Shown here: positions 52,007 through 59,879 of the stretch, in pieces | Layout of the letters: every line of letters begins with the position of its first letter | Numbering within the stretch: position 1 is the first letter of the stretch | Source of the DNA: Sphingobacteriales bacterium | Lineage (GTDB): Bacteria > Bacteroidota > Bacteroidia > Chitinophagales > JADIYW01 | Length of the DNA: 64,000 nucleotides | Direction: 5' to 3' | Assembly (NCBI GenBank): GCA_016719635.1 | Contig: JADJYT010000001.1 | Span: forward strand, 682,001 to 746,000 | The notes under the pieces: model-generated | Told to the model about the DNA's origin: nothing | Database searches by the model: none | What the model saw: the letters and a program-made list of their open reading frames with translations, nothing else | Translations under genes and position numbers: made by a program

Positions 52007-53752
52007 ATGATTAAGACTTTCAATATCAACCTAGCAGGACAAATCTTCAATATCAATGAAGACGCGTACGAACATCTATCCGGTTATTTCAGTTCACTCC
52101 GTTCCTTTTACAACGACGAAGAAGAAAAAGATGAAATCATACGGGATATAGAAAGCCGGTTTGCCGAACTATTTATGGCAAAAGGCAAGAATTACATTAT
52201 CACAAAGGCAGATGCCGCCGAAGTGGTCAATATGATGGGCAATCCGCAGGAATTTGACGAAGAGAAAACACAGCAAAGCCAAACAGCTTCTTCCTCCTCC
52301 TCTTCATCTGCAGCTGCATTCTCTATCGGAAAACGCTTGTACCGTGATCCTGACAACAGCCTGGTAGCGGGTGTATGCTCCGGAATTTCCAACTACTTTG
52401 GCATAGCTGATCCCATTTGGGTCAGGCTAGGATTTATCCTTATAACCATCATAACCGGTTTCGGATTCGGATTACTGGCCTACCCTATCCTGTGGTTTAT
52501 CATGCCGGAGGCTGTAACTTCCACACAGAAACTGGAAATGAAAGGTGAAGCTGTGAACTTAAGCAATATAGAAAAACAACTAAAGGATGAAACGCCGGCT
52601 TCGAAACCAAAAGGGGTCTTTGGACAACTCATCGTATTCCTGGGAGCAGGTGTCCTGTTGTTTTTCAAATTCCTATTGTGGATTGGAATAGCCTGTGCCG
52701 TTCTAATAGGAGGCGTACTGCTGTTTGCATTCTTCATAACCATGATTGTATTATCCGTTCTGGCTATTGTAGGCGTTCCATTTGTAAACACGTATTTTTT
52801 TGAAAATACATCCAATGGCTGGTTTCTGGGACTTGGTGGAATTTTAGTAGGTATCATTCCAATCATCTTCGGTATCGTTGCCCTTGTACATATCACATCC
52901 AAAAAAGTGAAACCGCTCAAAAAACAGGTTGTGTTTCCATTAATCGGATTATTTCTATTCGGGTTGGTTCTGTTAAATATCAGCGGTTACAATGCGAAAA
53001 AATTAATCGCCGAAAAGCAGCGCATCAATCAGACCTATCCCCTGAATTATGGATACAAATCCGACACTTTGCAGCTGATGATCAATCCGACGATAAAAGA
53101 TGAGGAGTACAACGATGTATATGTGAACGGCATAACGGACCTGATGAATTTTATCTCGGATCACAATGATAAATTCTTCCCTGTGGAAATTGAAATTTTC
53201 CCTAGCCTTACCGATTCCTTTAGTATAATCAAAGAATTTTCAGCGAATGGAAAAACGGATAAAGATGCCATCAAAAATGCCACCTCCTTTTCACACAGCA
53301 TATCGCAAATCAACAACAAACTGATCATTGATCCGTACATACAGTTTGAAAACAATATGATCAAATTCAGGAATCAAAAGCTTAAGGTAAAAGTGTTTGT
53401 GCCGGAAGGAAAGATTATCCGATGGGATGAGCGTGCAGAGAAATATATGGATGAAGGAAAGCTAGTCGTCAACTGGGATAATGTAAAGAACCCGAACGGT
53501 ATCCAAATAAATATACCGGTACCGCCAACGCCGCCTGTACCTCCGAATATTTCCATCAAGATAGACACCAAAAACAAGAATGTGACGGAAGAACTGGAGA
53601 AGGCAAAAGCGGAACTGGAAAATGCTGCAGCGGAACTGGAATCTCAGCAAGCAGAATTAGAAGACTCTCTGGATCAGGAATTCCATGTACGCCTGCAACG
53701 TGAGCACTACATATTTAGAATGCAGAATGGTGAATTGATTGCCATTGACTAA
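52007..53752 (+). CDS. PspC-domain envelope-stress membrane protein
   Basis: A 581-residue protein. The N-terminal 85 residues form a helical domain (YFSSLRSFYNDEEEKDEIIRDIESRF), then a Ser-rich linker. The PspC domain follows near 103-165 (KRLYRDPDNSLVAGVCSGISNYFGI, GLLAYPILWFIMPE). Three to four further membrane helices reach to about 330. A large soluble beta-rich region (PYIQFENNMIKFRNQKLKVKVFVPEGKI) is followed by a Pro-rich stretch and a Glu/Ala coiled coil (EELEKAKAELENAAAELE). It probably senses or protects the inner membrane with the PadR regulator; the exact role is inferred. Confidence 0.9.
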   Translation: MIKTFNINLAGQIFNINEDAYEHLSGYFSSLRSFYNDEEEKDEIIRDIESRFAELFMAKGKNYIITKADAAEVVNMMGNPQEFDEEKTQQSQTASSSSSSSAAAFSIGKRLYRDPDNSLVAGVCSGISNYFGIADPIWVRLGFILITIITGFGFGLLAYPILWFIMPEAVTSTQKLEMKGEAVNLSNIEKQLKDETPASKPKGVFGQLIVFLGAGVLLFFKFLLWIGIACAVLIGGVLLFAFFITMIVLSVLAIVGVPFVNTYFFENTSNGWFLGLGGILVGIIPIIFGIVALVHITSKKVKPLKKQVVFPLIGLFLFGLVLLNISGYNAKKLIAEKQRINQTYPLNYGYKSDTLQLMINPTIKDEEYNDVYVNGITDLMNFISDHNDKFFPVEIEIFPSLTDSFSIIKEFSANGKTDKDAIKNATSFSHSISQINNKLIIDPYIQFENNMIKFRNQKLKVKVFVPEGKIIRWDERAEKYMDEGKLVVNWDNVKNPNGIQINIPVPPTPPVPPNISIKIDTKNKNVTEELEKAKAELENAAAELESQQAELEDSLDQEFHVRLQREHYIFRMQNGELIAID

Positions 53753-53772
53753 CCGTTAAAATTCATTAAATA

Positions 53773-53800
53773 TCCTCCGGCTCCTTACAGAGCCGGAGGA
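53773..53800 (+). other. Strong stem-loop without T-run
   Basis: TCCTCCGGCTC / GAGCCGGAGGA with a six-base loop, 20 bases after the PspC gene. There is no T-run on either side, so it could be an mRNA 3'-end stabiliser or a weak terminator. Confidence 0.5.
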
Positions 53801-53862
53801 AAATGAAACCAATTAGACAAAAACACTAAACAAATTTCTTAATACTCTTAAAACTAAAAAAA

Positions 53863-54285
53863 ATGAAAAAGTTATCACTTTTGATAGCCCTGGGAAGCTT
53901 TGTCTTCTTGTCTATCGCAAAACCAAGCATCAACGTTACAGCATTTGAATCTTACTCCAGACAGATGCAGGATTTATCAGCAAGATACATTGCCGATAAA
54001 AAATTTGACTATGCCAACAAAGCCATTGAAAAATGGATTGAAAGCTACAATACATTATCTGCCAATGAGAAAGGACAGTATAACGATGTCTATTCAGCCA
54101 TCATGTACCAACAGGCATGTACTTACACGCAAACCAATGAACTGTACAAAGCGCTGAAATCTCTGAAAGAATCCGTCAGAACAGGATTCAGCAACAGCGA
54201 TCAGGCATTGAACGATCCGAACCTGAAGGAACTTTCTTCTTACACGGAGTTTAAGAAAATCATCCAGTCTATCAGTAAAAGCTAA
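53863..54285 (+). CDS. Secreted small protein, TPR-like
   Basis: A 140-residue exported protein with signal peptide MKKLSLLIALGSFVFLSIA. It is helical (YIADKKFDYANKAIEKWIESYNTLS) with a TPR-end-like sequence YKALKSLKESVRTGFSNSDQALNDPNLKEL, resembling the TPR end-of-group arrangement (a loop with DPDL-type residues). No enzymatic domain. Function unknown; followed by a strong terminator. Confidence 0.7.
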   Translation: MKKLSLLIALGSFVFLSIAKPSINVTAFESYSRQMQDLSARYIADKKFDYANKAIEKWIESYNTLSANEKGQYNDVYSAIMYQQACTYTQTNELYKALKSLKESVRTGFSNSDQALNDPNLKELSSYTEFKKIIQSISKS

Positions 54286-54335
54286 TAAAGACTAAGCTGA
54301 TCTGATATTTTTTTTAAAGAAGTTTATATGTTGTG

Positions 54336-54366
54336 TGTCCCGGACTTAATCCGGGACATTTTTTTA
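54336..54366 (+). terminator. Intrinsic terminator
   Basis: TGTCCCGGA / TCCGGGACA stem with a five-base loop followed by a run of seven T. Confidence 0.92.
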
Positions 54367-54408
54367 TCCGGAAGAAAAATGCTTACATTTATAGAGTAAA
54401 AATAGACC

Positions 54409-54735
54409 ATGGACATTTACGCGGGCAGTATTCCCTTTAAGATAAAAGAGAAAGAGCTGAATGAGATTTTCAGTCAATTCGGAGAAGTCGCTTCCGTAAA
54501 AATCATCCTAGATAATATCACGCGGCAAAACAAAGGATTCGCTTTTATCGTGATGCCAAATGATGAGGAAGCTTTGCTGGCCATTAAGGCATTAGACGGT
54601 ACCGAACTGATGGGAAGAAAAATCATGGTCTCTGTATCAGAAGAAAAAAAGATGTCGGGTGTTAAAAAGAAGAACTGGGGCAAAGGCGGCACAAATTTAA
54701 AGGGAAGTTTTAATAAGCGAACCGGAAATAGATAA
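54409..54735 (+). CDS. RRM-domain RNA-binding protein
   Basis: A 108-residue cytosolic protein. A single RNA-recognition motif spans about residues 1-77: MDIYAGSIPF is RNP2-like, NKGFAFIVM is RNP1-like with the aromatic residues needed for base stacking. A basic Gly/Lys/Asn-rich tail (KKKNWGKGGTNLKGSFNKR) follows. Such one-RRM proteins in Bacteroidota resemble cold-inducible Rbp proteins of cyanobacteria. It probably binds RNA single strands; targets unknown. It lies 36 bases upstream of the zinc-ribbon gene. Confidence 0.92.
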   Translation: MDIYAGSIPFKIKEKELNEIFSQFGEVASVKIILDNITRQNKGFAFIVMPNDEEALLAIKALDGTELMGRKIMVSVSEEKKMSGVKKKNWGKGGTNLKGSFNKRTGNR

Positions 54736-54771
54736 TCCAAAAAAATCTGTACCATTAAAACTAGTTGATTT

Positions 54772-55692
54772 ATGCTTTCCAAAAAATTCAGTTGTAAGCG
54801 TTGCGGTGCTCCGAAAGTCAATGCCTATCATTCCCCGTTTGTGATATGTGATTTTTGTGCCAATCTGATTGATGTGGATTACACAATGGGTTATAAAATC
54901 TGGCAGAATGAGCAGGAAGCTGTGAAGAAATATGAGATAGAAAAGGTGATTATTGAATCGCAGCTCCAACAGCTCCTGACAGAACAAAAGAAAGAGGCAT
55001 ACGAAAAATTGCAATTCCACTACTGGGATTATTATTACAGGGCATTTCCGCACTATCTTCCCCCAACGGTGAACACACCGGACATCTATCAAGAATATGT
55101 TGAAGCTGCCGCAAAAATGAGTGCCGATTATGCATTCAGTCCCGAACTTAAACAACTGGAGAAAGATTATCAGGCGAAATATTCAGGATTAGCCTACCAT
55201 ACGAAAGGGAATAAATCCTATGTTACCTGGGATACGTTTGAACCCATGCTAACCCATTATATCAAAATTGTCAAATTATCTTTCCGTGCCTGTTATGATA
55301 ACCCTGATTATGCCATTATGCACCAGGTGCTGCCTGAAGACATACATTTCAGACTGAAAATTTCTCAGCTGGCTCAGGTATGGCTTCCTTATATGGAAGA
55401 AGACCAATCCTCCCGTTTATTAGAATTGCTGGGTTTAAACTACGAGTATGCGGATTACAGCCATGTAACCAAAAATAAACACCACTGCTCTCAATGTCAG
55501 TATGAGCAGCTGATACCGGAGAACAGCATTCAATTTATCTGTGAAAAGTGTCATTGTTTGAATCCAATTAAGTCCAGCATAAACTGTACCTCCTGCGGAA
55601 TTGAAAATAAATTGACCGAGAACTGGAAAGAAGTCATGAACTGTTCCGGTTGTGGGACAGAAATACGGATAGTGACACCTTTATTCGGATGA
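54772..55692 (+). CDS. Zinc-ribbon hypothetical protein
   Basis: A 306-residue cytosolic protein with an N-terminal zinc ribbon (FSCKRCGAPK ... VICDFCANLI) and two or more C-terminal ribbons (HHCSQCQYEQ, FICEKCHCLNPI, CTSCGIENKL, CSGCGTEIRI). The middle 170 residues are helical and Tyr-rich. I do not recognise the family. The many CxxC pairs suggest several bound zinc ions and a scaffolding or nucleic-acid role. The end meets the convergent sppA gene with one base between. Confidence 0.75.
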   Translation: MLSKKFSCKRCGAPKVNAYHSPFVICDFCANLIDVDYTMGYKIWQNEQEAVKKYEIEKVIIESQLQQLLTEQKKEAYEKLQFHYWDYYYRAFPHYLPPTVNTPDIYQEYVEAAAKMSADYAFSPELKQLEKDYQAKYSGLAYHTKGNKSYVTWDTFEPMLTHYIKIVKLSFRACYDNPDYAIMHQVLPEDIHFRLKISQLAQVWLPYMEEDQSSRLLELLGLNYEYADYSHVTKNKHHCSQCQYEQLIPENSIQFICEKCHCLNPIKSSINCTSCGIENKLTENWKEVMNCSGCGTEIRIVTPLFG

Positions 55693-55693
55693 C

Positions 55694-57469
55694 TTACTTC
55701 AACTGGATATCATACGGCAGTTTATACTGCAACACATCCATGGATTGAATGCGCTGCAGTTCCCTGTAGTACAACATCTGCGGAGTTAGCGATTTAAGCA
55801 TTTTCATTTCACTGTCTTTTTCATCTCCCATAAATCCGCCCAAAATGCTTTGTATTAATGTCTTTTCCTTAGGATAGTTCACAACATTCGTTTCCTTTAC
55901 TTTTGCCAGTTCCTTCACACGTGTAATCGCCACTTCCATACCGCCCAGTTCATCTACCAATCCTATCTGTTTTGCATCCTGGCCTGTCCATACTCTTCCA
56001 CGGGCTACCTTATTGACTGCTGCAGTATCCATTTTCCTTCCGGTGGCTACCCTGTTCAGGAAAACGCCATATCCTTTCTCCACATAATGCTGCATCTTGC
56101 TCAATTCCAGTTCATCCCAGTCATTCGTGATATTCATATAATTGGCATGTTGGGCCGTCTTTACCTCATCAAAAGTAACTCCCAATTTTTCATTGAGTGC
56201 CTTACGGATATCCGGAACTATCCCAAAGATTCCGATAGAGCCGGTGATGGTATTGGGCTGAGCAATTATTTTATCCGCCAGTGCAGAAATGTAATACCCT
56301 CCGGATGCCGCATAATCGCCCATGGAAACCACAATCGGTTTTTTAGCTTTCAGTTTTTTCAGTTCATGGTAAATCTGCTCGGAAGCAAAGGCACTGCCAC
56401 CCGGAGAGTTGACGCGCAACACCACCCCTTTTACATTTTTGTCATTCTGAAGTTCCTGTAAGATTTTAATATATGCATCTCTGCCTATTACACCTTCATC
56501 CACTTTGCCATCGTTGATTTCACCTTCCGCATAGACTACTGCTATCTTGTTTTCTCCAGCTGATTTTCTTTTAGTCTTAATATAGCTCAGGTACTTGTCA
56601 TATGAAATCATTTTTAACTCATCCCCTTTCTTATAGCCTAATTTTGTTTTCATCTCTTCTCTTACCTCATCTTCATATTTAAGCCCATCCACAAACCGAT
56701 ATTTCAAAACTTCGTCCGCCTCCATAACAGCTAAATTATCCTGAAGTGATTTTAAAGAGTCTGCTGACAGTTTAGTTTTATTTTTCAGAGCAGCAAAAAA
56801 GGCGGTATTGATATCCTCCAGCAAAGCAGTCCGCTGTGTCCTGTCTTCCGGACTCATATCCGTTCTCCGAAACCCTTCCGTAGCACTTTTGTATTCTCCG
56901 ACATAAAACACTTTAAAGTCTACCCCCAACTTATCATACAACCCTTTCATGTACTGACGCTGCATCGCAAATCCGTCAAACTCACATTCTCCCAGCGGAT
57001 TCAGGTAAAACTTACCGGCAGCAGCATTCAATACCAAATTAAGTTCACCGGATGAATTGGCATATGCATAAATAAACTTTCCCGATTTCTTAAAATCTTC
57101 CAATGCTTCCTTAAGGTCAAAGACGGTCGCCGGTCCGCATTTTAGCTCATCAATCCTTAAATATATCCCTTTGATATGGTCGTCTGTTTTGGCATAATTC
57201 AACACTTCTTTCAAATCAAATAATCCTATGGTGGATTCATCCGATATGGATCCTGTCAGAGCAGCCATCGGGCTTAAATTCCTGAACGGATTGTTATATG
57301 CCCGATCGGTAATCTCTCCTTTCAATGTTAAGTTCAACACGGAATTTGCCTCAACTTTGACAACAGGTTTATTTCCCGAAAAACTGCCTATCAGGATAAG
57401 AGAGAACAGCAAAAACCCAACTCCCAATGCAAGCAGACACGCAAAAAATAGTTTAAAAAAACTCTTCAT
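55694..57469 (-). CDS. sppA: Signal peptide peptidase SppA, 67K type
   Basis: A 591-residue membrane-anchored serine protease that degrades cleaved signal peptides. An N-terminal membrane helix (FFACLLALGVGFLLFSLILIGSF) precedes two tandem S49 domains. The N-terminal half carries the Lys side of the catalytic dyad (near EFDGFAMQRQYMKGLYDKLGVDF). The C-terminal half has RVNSPGGSAFAS, the catalytic Ser region SMGDYAASGGYYISALADKI and GSIGIFG. The length and two-domain form match the E. coli-type enzyme. It is divergent from folK. Confidence 0.93.
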   Translation of the reverse strand: MKSFFKLFFACLLALGVGFLLFSLILIGSFSGNKPVVKVEANSVLNLTLKGEITDRAYNNPFRNLSPMAALTGSISDESTIGLFDLKEVLNYAKTDDHIKGIYLRIDELKCGPATVFDLKEALEDFKKSGKFIYAYANSSGELNLVLNAAAGKFYLNPLGECEFDGFAMQRQYMKGLYDKLGVDFKVFYVGEYKSATEGFRRTDMSPEDRTQRTALLEDINTAFFAALKNKTKLSADSLKSLQDNLAVMEADEVLKYRFVDGLKYEDEVREEMKTKLGYKKGDELKMISYDKYLSYIKTKRKSAGENKIAVVYAEGEINDGKVDEGVIGRDAYIKILQELQNDKNVKGVVLRVNSPGGSAFASEQIYHELKKLKAKKPIVVSMGDYAASGGYYISALADKIIAQPNTITGSIGIFGIVPDIRKALNEKLGVTFDEVKTAQHANYMNITNDWDELELSKMQHYVEKGYGVFLNRVATGRKMDTAAVNKVARGRVWTGQDAKQIGLVDELGGMEVAITRVKELAKVKETNVVNYPKEKTLIQSILGGFMGDEKDSEMKMLKSLTPQMLYYRELQRIQSMDVLQYKLPYDIQLK

Positions 57470-57548
57470 ATAAAGTATTTATACGGATTAAATGATATTT
57501 AAGTACAGAAAGTTCAAAATTAGTTGTTATAATTGGGAAAATATTACG

Positions 57549-58034
57549 TTGCATACAGTTTATTTGCTATTAGGCTCTAATAAAGGTAACCGAACCCGTT
57601 TTCTGAATCTCGCACAACACCTGATACAACAGCATGCCGGTTCTGTTATCCAATCATCACAGGTCTTTATTACAGAACCCTGGGGAAAGGACAATCAACC
57701 CAAATACCTGAATCAGGCACTGGAAGTCAGTACCCTACTGACCCCTCTGCAGTTATTGAAAACACTGAAAAAAATAGAAAAGGCACTAGGCAGGGTCAAT
57801 AAACATAACTATTCCGCCCGTACCATTGACATCGATATCTTATTTTATGACACGATCATCCTTCAGTCAAAAAATCTGATTATCCCGCATCCGCGGCTGC
57901 ATCTTCGAAACTTCACCCTGGTTCCGCTGATGGAGTTGAATAAAAGTTATACACATCCCGTCATCCATAAGTCGATAGAACAACTGACTAGAGAGTGTGA
58001 GGATACGCTGAAAGTAAGTATTTTTACCCGATAG
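57549..58034 (+). CDS. folK: 2-amino-4-hydroxy-6-hydroxymethyldihydropteridine pyrophosphokinase
   Basis: Transfers pyrophosphate from ATP to hydroxymethyl-dihydropterin in folate synthesis. The TTG start at 57549 (HTVYLLLGSNKGNR) gives 161 residues, the usual FolK length. An ATG at 57492 would add 19 residues with no homology. Motifs: GSNKGNR, EPWGKDNQPKYLNQ, LKKIEKALGR and ARTIDIDILFYD (metal/ATP-binding DxD), then HPRLHLRNFTLVPL. The C-terminus is complete. It lies 43 bases upstream of the deoxynucleoside kinase gene, probably on the same transcript. Confidence 0.92.
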   Translation: MHTVYLLLGSNKGNRTRFLNLAQHLIQQHAGSVIQSSQVFITEPWGKDNQPKYLNQALEVSTLLTPLQLLKTLKKIEKALGRVNKHNYSARTIDIDILFYDTIILQSKNLIIPHPRLHLRNFTLVPLMELNKSYTHPVIHKSIEQLTRECEDTLKVSIFTR

Positions 58035-58077
58035 AAGGGAATTCAAAAAGATTACCCCATTTCTGATACAGGCAACC

Positions 58078-58740
58078 ATGATTTACAAATTCATCAGCAT
58101 AGAAGGCAATATTGGTGCGGGAAAGACGACACTCGCGTCGCTGCTGGCTGAGGAATATCACGGACAGCTGATACTGGAAGCTTTTGAAGACAATCCGTAC
58201 CTGCCGAAATTTTACGAAGATAATTCCAAATATGCGCTGCAGCTGGAGATGTCATTCCTGATTGAACGCTATCAGCAGCTCACCCGTATTTTCAGCGAGC
58301 CGAATATCTTTTCCAATTTCACCGTGACGGATTATATGCTGAAAAAATGCCTGCTGTTTTCTAAAGTCAACCTGACCAAACAGGAATATAAACTGTACAA
58401 GCATTTTTTCGACCAGATATACAAGAAACTGCCAAAACCGGAAATCATTTTTTACCTGCATGCTGATACAGACCAGTTGATGCGTAACATCCGCAAACGT
58501 GGAAGAGAATATGAGCAAAACATCTCGCGTATTTACCTGAACCGACTGGAAAAGATGTATTTCGAATTTTTCAAACAAAATCCCGAACACAAATATGTAA
58601 TCATCGATGTCAATAATATAGACTGGGTCAGCAATGTCTTTGCTTACAGGCAATTGCTGAAACTGTTTGACAGAGAGTACAATGTCGGCATGAACTTCGT
58701 GAAACTGGAACAGGAGGAATTGCTCCACCTCGAGGGGTGA
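58078..58740 (+). CDS. Deoxynucleoside kinase
   Basis: A 220-residue kinase of the dNK/dGK/dCK family that phosphorylates deoxynucleosides for salvage. The P-loop SIEGNIGAGKTTLAS (residues 7-21) is canonical. LEAFEDNPYLPKFYED carries the substrate-binding Glu. The DRS-like position reads TDYMLKK, and the lid is RKRGREYEQNI. The final helix ends before the convergent small gene, whose stop is the adjacent base. Substrate preference (A, G or C) is not decidable here. Confidence 0.92.
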   Translation: MIYKFISIEGNIGAGKTTLASLLAEEYHGQLILEAFEDNPYLPKFYEDNSKYALQLEMSFLIERYQQLTRIFSEPNIFSNFTVTDYMLKKCLLFSKVNLTKQEYKLYKHFFDQIYKKLPKPEIIFYLHADTDQLMRNIRKRGREYEQNISRIYLNRLEKMYFEFFKQNPEHKYVIIDVNNIDWVSNVFAYRQLLKLFDREYNVGMNFVKLEQEELLHLEG

Positions 58741-59190
58741 TTACCCCCCGGAGATAGCCATATTATATTTCTTCCCTTTCAAAAAAAGCACCTTCTTGTA
58801 ATTGGTTTTCTGAATCACTGCAACTGAAAATTTCGAGTAATTCTTATCCTGCTGTTCCCTGATGTCATAACGTACATAAACGGTACGTGCCTTGGAGGAA
58901 ATGAAAGAGGCGGCATCAACCTGTATATATTTATCCGCTTCATCGTCCCCGACAATAGCAGCCAGAACCATATTGTTTTCAAAATTGATGGTGTTGCCAT
59001 CCGTCAGTTTAAAATATTTGTCAAACTCTTCCTGAGTCGTGATTTCAAATGTTTTGATACCCTTAGTTTCCGCAGATACGGCCGCAGATGTCAGTTCACA
59101 TTTCGGATATCGCAGTTTCATGGTGTTTTGAGCATAAGACAGGACGAACATGCCGAAGAGGATGGTCAGAAGTAATGCTGATTTTTTCAT
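58741..59190 (-). CDS. Small secreted hypothetical protein, PrcB-like
   Basis: A 149-residue exported protein with signal peptide MKKSALLLTILFGMFVLSYA. The mature beta-rich part (FEITTQEEFDKYF, NFENNMVLAAIVGDDEADKYIQV, KARTVYVRYDI, VAVIQKTNYKKVLFL) loosely resembles the C-terminal domain of PrcB-type proteins. That assignment is tentative. It ends directly against the deoxynucleoside kinase stop and is 32 bases downstream of the trmH-type gene, so probably co-transcribed with it. Confidence 0.65.
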   Translation of the reverse strand: MKKSALLLTILFGMFVLSYAQNTMKLRYPKCELTSAAVSAETKGIKTFEITTQEEFDKYFKLTDGNTINFENNMVLAAIVGDDEADKYIQVDAASFISSKARTVYVRYDIREQQDKNYSKFSVAVIQKTNYKKVLFLKGKKYNMAISGG

Positions 59191-59222
59191 AGGTTACTAT
59201 TATTTTTTAGAATCGTTTTAAT

Positions 59223-59753
59223 TTACAAGCGCAATTTACGAGCAAATTCCCATATTACCATACCTGCTGACACGGATATATTCAACGAATGTTTCATTCC
59301 GAACTGCGGTATTTCAAGGCAATAATGGCAATGGTCCATTGCGTACTGGGATACACCATCCACCTCATTTCCAAAAATTAATGCATATTTTTTTTGCCGG
59401 TCAACTGTAAATTCATGCAACAGACCGGAACGGTCACTCTGTTCCACGCACAGGATGGTATAGTCTGCCCGCTTTAACGATTCAATACATTCCTGAATGG
59501 TGGCTCTGTATTCCCATTCTACCGTTTCCGTAGCGCCCAATGCCGACTTCTGAATATCCCTGTTCGGCGGAGTGGCGGTAATGCCGACCAGGTAAATCTT
59601 TTCAATTAAAAATGCATCCGAAGTTCTGAAAACAGCCCCCACATTCATCGCACTTCTGACATTGTCCAGTACCACCGCCACCGGCATTTTAGAGGTTTCC
59701 TTAAATTGCGCTGTGGATAATCTGTTCAGCTCAGCCGACTTTAGTTTTCGCAT
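59223..59753 (-). CDS. TrmH/SpoU-family RNA methyltransferase
   Basis: A 176-residue SAM-dependent 2'-O-ribose methyltransferase with the trefoil knot (SPOUT) fold. Motif 1 is LDNVRSAMNVGAVFRTSDAF, motif 2 LIFGNEVDGVS and motif 3 IPQFGMKHSLNISVSAGMVIWE. The short form has only the catalytic domain plus a brief N-terminal helix. tRNA is the likely target but rRNA cannot be excluded. It is divergent from mutS with a palindromic repeat element in between. Confidence 0.92.
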   Translation of the reverse strand: MRKLKSAELNRLSTAQFKETSKMPVAVVLDNVRSAMNVGAVFRTSDAFLIEKIYLVGITATPPNRDIQKSALGATETVEWEYRATIQECIESLKRADYTILCVEQSDRSGLLHEFTVDRQKKYALIFGNEVDGVSQYAMDHCHYCLEIPQFGMKHSLNISVSAGMVIWEFARKLRL

Positions 59754-59773
59754 TAGTTGTATTTTAGCAGTCC

Positions 59774-59859
59774 GTCATTTCGACTGAAAGGTAAATTTTG
59801 CAGTATTATTTAATCATCTTGGTTATTGTAGCAAAATTTCTCGCTGCACTCGAAATGAC
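59774..59859. repeat. GTCATTTCGA-type palindromic repeat element upstream of mutS
   Basis: Outer arms GTCATTTCGA / TCGAAATGAC and inner arms AAATTTTGC / GCAAAATTT. It lies in the trmH-family/mutS spacer, ending 20 bases before the mutS start. It is of the same general design as the two CGTCATTGC elements but with a different sequence. Confidence 0.7.
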
Positions 59860-59879
59860 ATTTAAAAATACACAAAATT

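Noticed and set aside
53773..53800. Intrinsic terminator after the PspC gene
   Set aside because: The stem is strong but neither side has a T-run, so it is only recorded as a stem-loop.
57492..57548. N-terminal extension of FolK from an ATG at 57492
   Set aside because: The added 19 residues have no counterpart in FolK, and a TTG directly before the conserved start gives the usual length.
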